This document shows, piece after piece, positions 14,178 through 15,510 of a stretch of DNA of 15,510 nucleotides. The notes beneath the pieces were generated by a model. It made no database searches and was not told the origin of the DNA. It saw nothing but the letters and a program-made list of their open reading frames with translations. Each line of letters begins with the position of its first letter. Position 1 is the stretch's first letter. The translations under genes and the position numbers were made by a program. Source of the DNA: Actinomycetota bacterium (lineage in GTDB: Bacteria > Actinomycetota > Actinomycetes > S36-B12); assembly GCA_026392575.1 (NCBI GenBank), contig JAPLBU010000153.1, positions 1 to 15,510 on the forward strand, read 5' to 3'.

Positions 14178-15510
14178 AGGATCGACCACGCCTCGGTGAG
14201 CACGGAGCGCAGAATCTGCTCGATCTCGTCGAACTCGGTCTGGCCGATGATCAGCGGGGGAGCGAGTTGGACCACCGGGTCGCCTCGGTCATCGGCGCGG
14301 CAGTACAGGCCCGCGTCGAACAGGGCCTTGGAGAGGAACCCGCGCAGCAGGCGCTCGGCCTCGTCATCGTTGAAGGTCTCCCGCGTCACCTTGTCCTTGA
14401 CAAGTTCGATCCCGTAGAAGTAACCGGCCCCGCGGACGTCGCCGACGATCGGCAGGTCCGTCAGCCCCTCGCGGGTCTGACGGAAGTTAGACTCATTGTC
14501 ACGCACATGCTGCAGGATTCCCTCGCGCTCGAAGATGTCGAGGTTCGCCAGTGCGGCAGCGGCGCCAACCGGATGGCCGCCCCACGTGTAACCGTGCAGG
14601 AACGAGTTCGTGCCGTGCTTGAACGGCTCGAACAGCCGATCACTGACGATCATGGCGCCCATCGGCGCATAGCCCGATGTCATGCCCTTGGCGCAGGTGA
14701 TGATGTCGGGGGTCACGCCGAAGCGGTTCATTGCGAACATGTCGCCGATGCGTCCGAATGCGGTGATGGTCTCGTCGGCGACGAGCAGCACGTCGTACTG
14801 ATCGCAGATCTCCCGCACGCGCTCCAGATACCCGGGCGGTGGCGGGAAGCACCCGCCGGAGTTCTGCACGGGCTCGAGGAACACGGCGGCGACGGTCTCC
14901 GGGCCCTCGAACTCGATGGCCTCGGCAATGCGTTCGGCCGCCCACAGGCCGAAGGTCTTCTCGTCGTGGCGGAACTCCTCCGGTGCCCGGTAGAAGTTCG
15001 TGTTGGGCACCTTCACGGCACCCGGCACCAGCGGTTCGAAGGGGATCTTCGCGGCCGGGATGCCGGTGATCGACAGGGCTCCATGCGGAGTGCCGTGGTA
15101 CGCGATGTTCCGGCTGATCACCTTGTGCTTGGTCGGCTGGCCCGTGAGCTTGAAGAACTGCTTGGCGAGCTTCCACGCCGACTCGACGGCCTCGCCGCCG
15201 CCGGAGGTGAAGAACACGCGGTTGAGGTCGCCGGGTGCGTAGTGGGCGAGGCGCTCTGCCAACTCGATTGCCCGAGGATGCGCATACGACCAGATCGGGA
15301 AGAAGGCGAGCTCCTCGGCCTGCATGGCCATCGCCGCGCCGATCTCCTTGCGGCCGTGGCCCGCCTGCACCACGAACAGGCCGGAGAGGCCATCGAGATA
15401 CCGGTTGCCCTGGTCGTCCCAGATGTAGGCGCCCTCGCCCTTGACGATGACCGGCACGTGGCCGGTGCCGTCGTAGTAGACCGAGTGCCGGGTGAACGGC
15501 ATCCAGAGGT
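14174..15510 (-). CDS. Class III PLP-dependent aminotransferase (5' end outside window)
   Basis: PLP enzyme of the omega-aminotransferase type (putrescine/GABA/beta-alanine:pyruvate relatives). The visible part encodes about 444 residues. The frame is open to the window edge, where Leu-Trp precede MPFTRHSV; the LWMPFTRHS motif is internal in homologues, so ATG 15502 is not the true start and some 10-30 residues are missing. Motifs: YLDGLSGLFVVQAGHGR, FFTSGGGEAVESAWKLA (phosphate-binding loop), AYHGTPHGAL, VADETITAFGRIG and ITCAKGMTSGYAPMGA, with the Schiff-base lysine at residue 272 counted from Met15502. It is the first visible gene of the minus-strand operon and its stop overlaps the next start. 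The amino donor is uncertain; an omega-amino acid or diamine is most likely. Confidence 0.93.
   Translation of the reverse strand, partial: LWMPFTRHSVYYDGTGHVPVIVKGEGAYIWDDQGNRYLDGLSGLFVVQAGHGRKEIGAAMAMQAEELAFFPIWSYAHPRAIELAERLAHYAPGDLNRVFFTSGGGEAVESAWKLAKQFFKLTGQPTKHKVISRNIAYHGTPHGALSITGIPAAKIPFEPLVPGAVKVPNTNFYRAPEEFRHDEKTFGLWAAERIAEAIEFEGPETVAAVFLEPVQNSGGCFPPPPGYLERVREICDQYDVLLVADETITAFGRIGDMFAMNRFGVTPDIITCAKGMTSGYAPMGAMIVSDRLFEPFKHGTNSFLHGYTWGGHPVGAAAALANLDIFEREGILQHVRDNESNFRQTREGLTDLPIVGDVRGAGYFYGIELVKDKVTRETFNDDEAERLLRGFLSKALFDAGLYCRADDRGDPVVQLAPPLIIGQTEFDEIEQILRSVLTEAWSIL

Noticed and set aside
1..15510. CRISPR arrays, tRNAs, IS elements, phage genes or riboswitches
   Set aside because: No direct-repeat array, cloverleaf, transposase or integrase frame was seen, and the gaps between genes are all under 100 bases, too short for most structured leaders.

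Overview
The window is high-GC DNA with tightly packed genes, GTG starts and 4-bp start/stop overlaps. The order tsf–pyrH–frr–cdsA–rlmN is the classic actinobacterial arrangement, so the source is almost certainly an actinomycete; I cannot place it to genus from sequence alone. No tRNA, rRNA, CRISPR, IS element or phage gene is visible, and no gap between genes reaches 100 bases.

Layout. (1) Positions 2-3839, plus strand: a translation and lipid housekeeping block made of the C-terminal end of EF-Ts, UMP kinase, ribosome recycling factor, CDP-diglyceride synthase and the 23S rRNA/tRNA methyltransferase RlmN. The rlmN frame is interrupted by a single in-frame amber codon at 3543, with a normal C-terminus after it. 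(2) Positions 3879-6370, plus strand: a small potassium-channel-like protein and a propionyl-CoA synthetase (PrpE-like). (3) Positions 6400-10917, plus strand: a catabolic module of a class III CoA-transferase, a GntR/FCD regulator, a glutaryl-CoA-dehydrogenase-like acyl-CoA dehydrogenase (frameshifted by a 4-bp TGTA duplication near 8612-8619) and a semialdehyde dehydrogenase. (4) Positions 10964-11629, plus strand: a heme-binding beta-barrel (nitrobindin-like) protein. (5) Positions 11610-15510, minus strand: a convergent operon read from right to left as class III aminotransferase, PNPOx-like flavin protein, FAD-dependent amine/amino-acid oxidoreductase and a VOC (glyoxalase-fold) protein.

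How the genes may work together. The CoA-transferase resembles succinyl-CoA:glutarate CoA-transferase, and the dehydrogenase has the conserved residues of decarboxylating glutaryl-CoA dehydrogenase. With a C5 semialdehyde dehydrogenase alongside, this suggests semialdehyde to glutarate (or a related dicarboxylate) to glutaryl-CoA to crotonyl-CoA. The opposing operon, an aminotransferase plus an amine-oxidase-like flavoprotein, could feed semialdehydes from amino acids or polyamines. This linkage is inference.

The strongest non-coding signal is a palindrome found three times, ATTGGATACAAT twice and ATTGGATCCAAT once. One copy lies directly before the CoA-transferase–gntR pair and two lie before the dehydrogenase–aldehyde dehydrogenase pair. 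This is the pattern expected of an operator for the local GntR regulator controlling its own operon and the neighbouring one. The two broken reading frames (rlmN amber, gcdH 4-bp duplication) are the other observations that most deserve checking.
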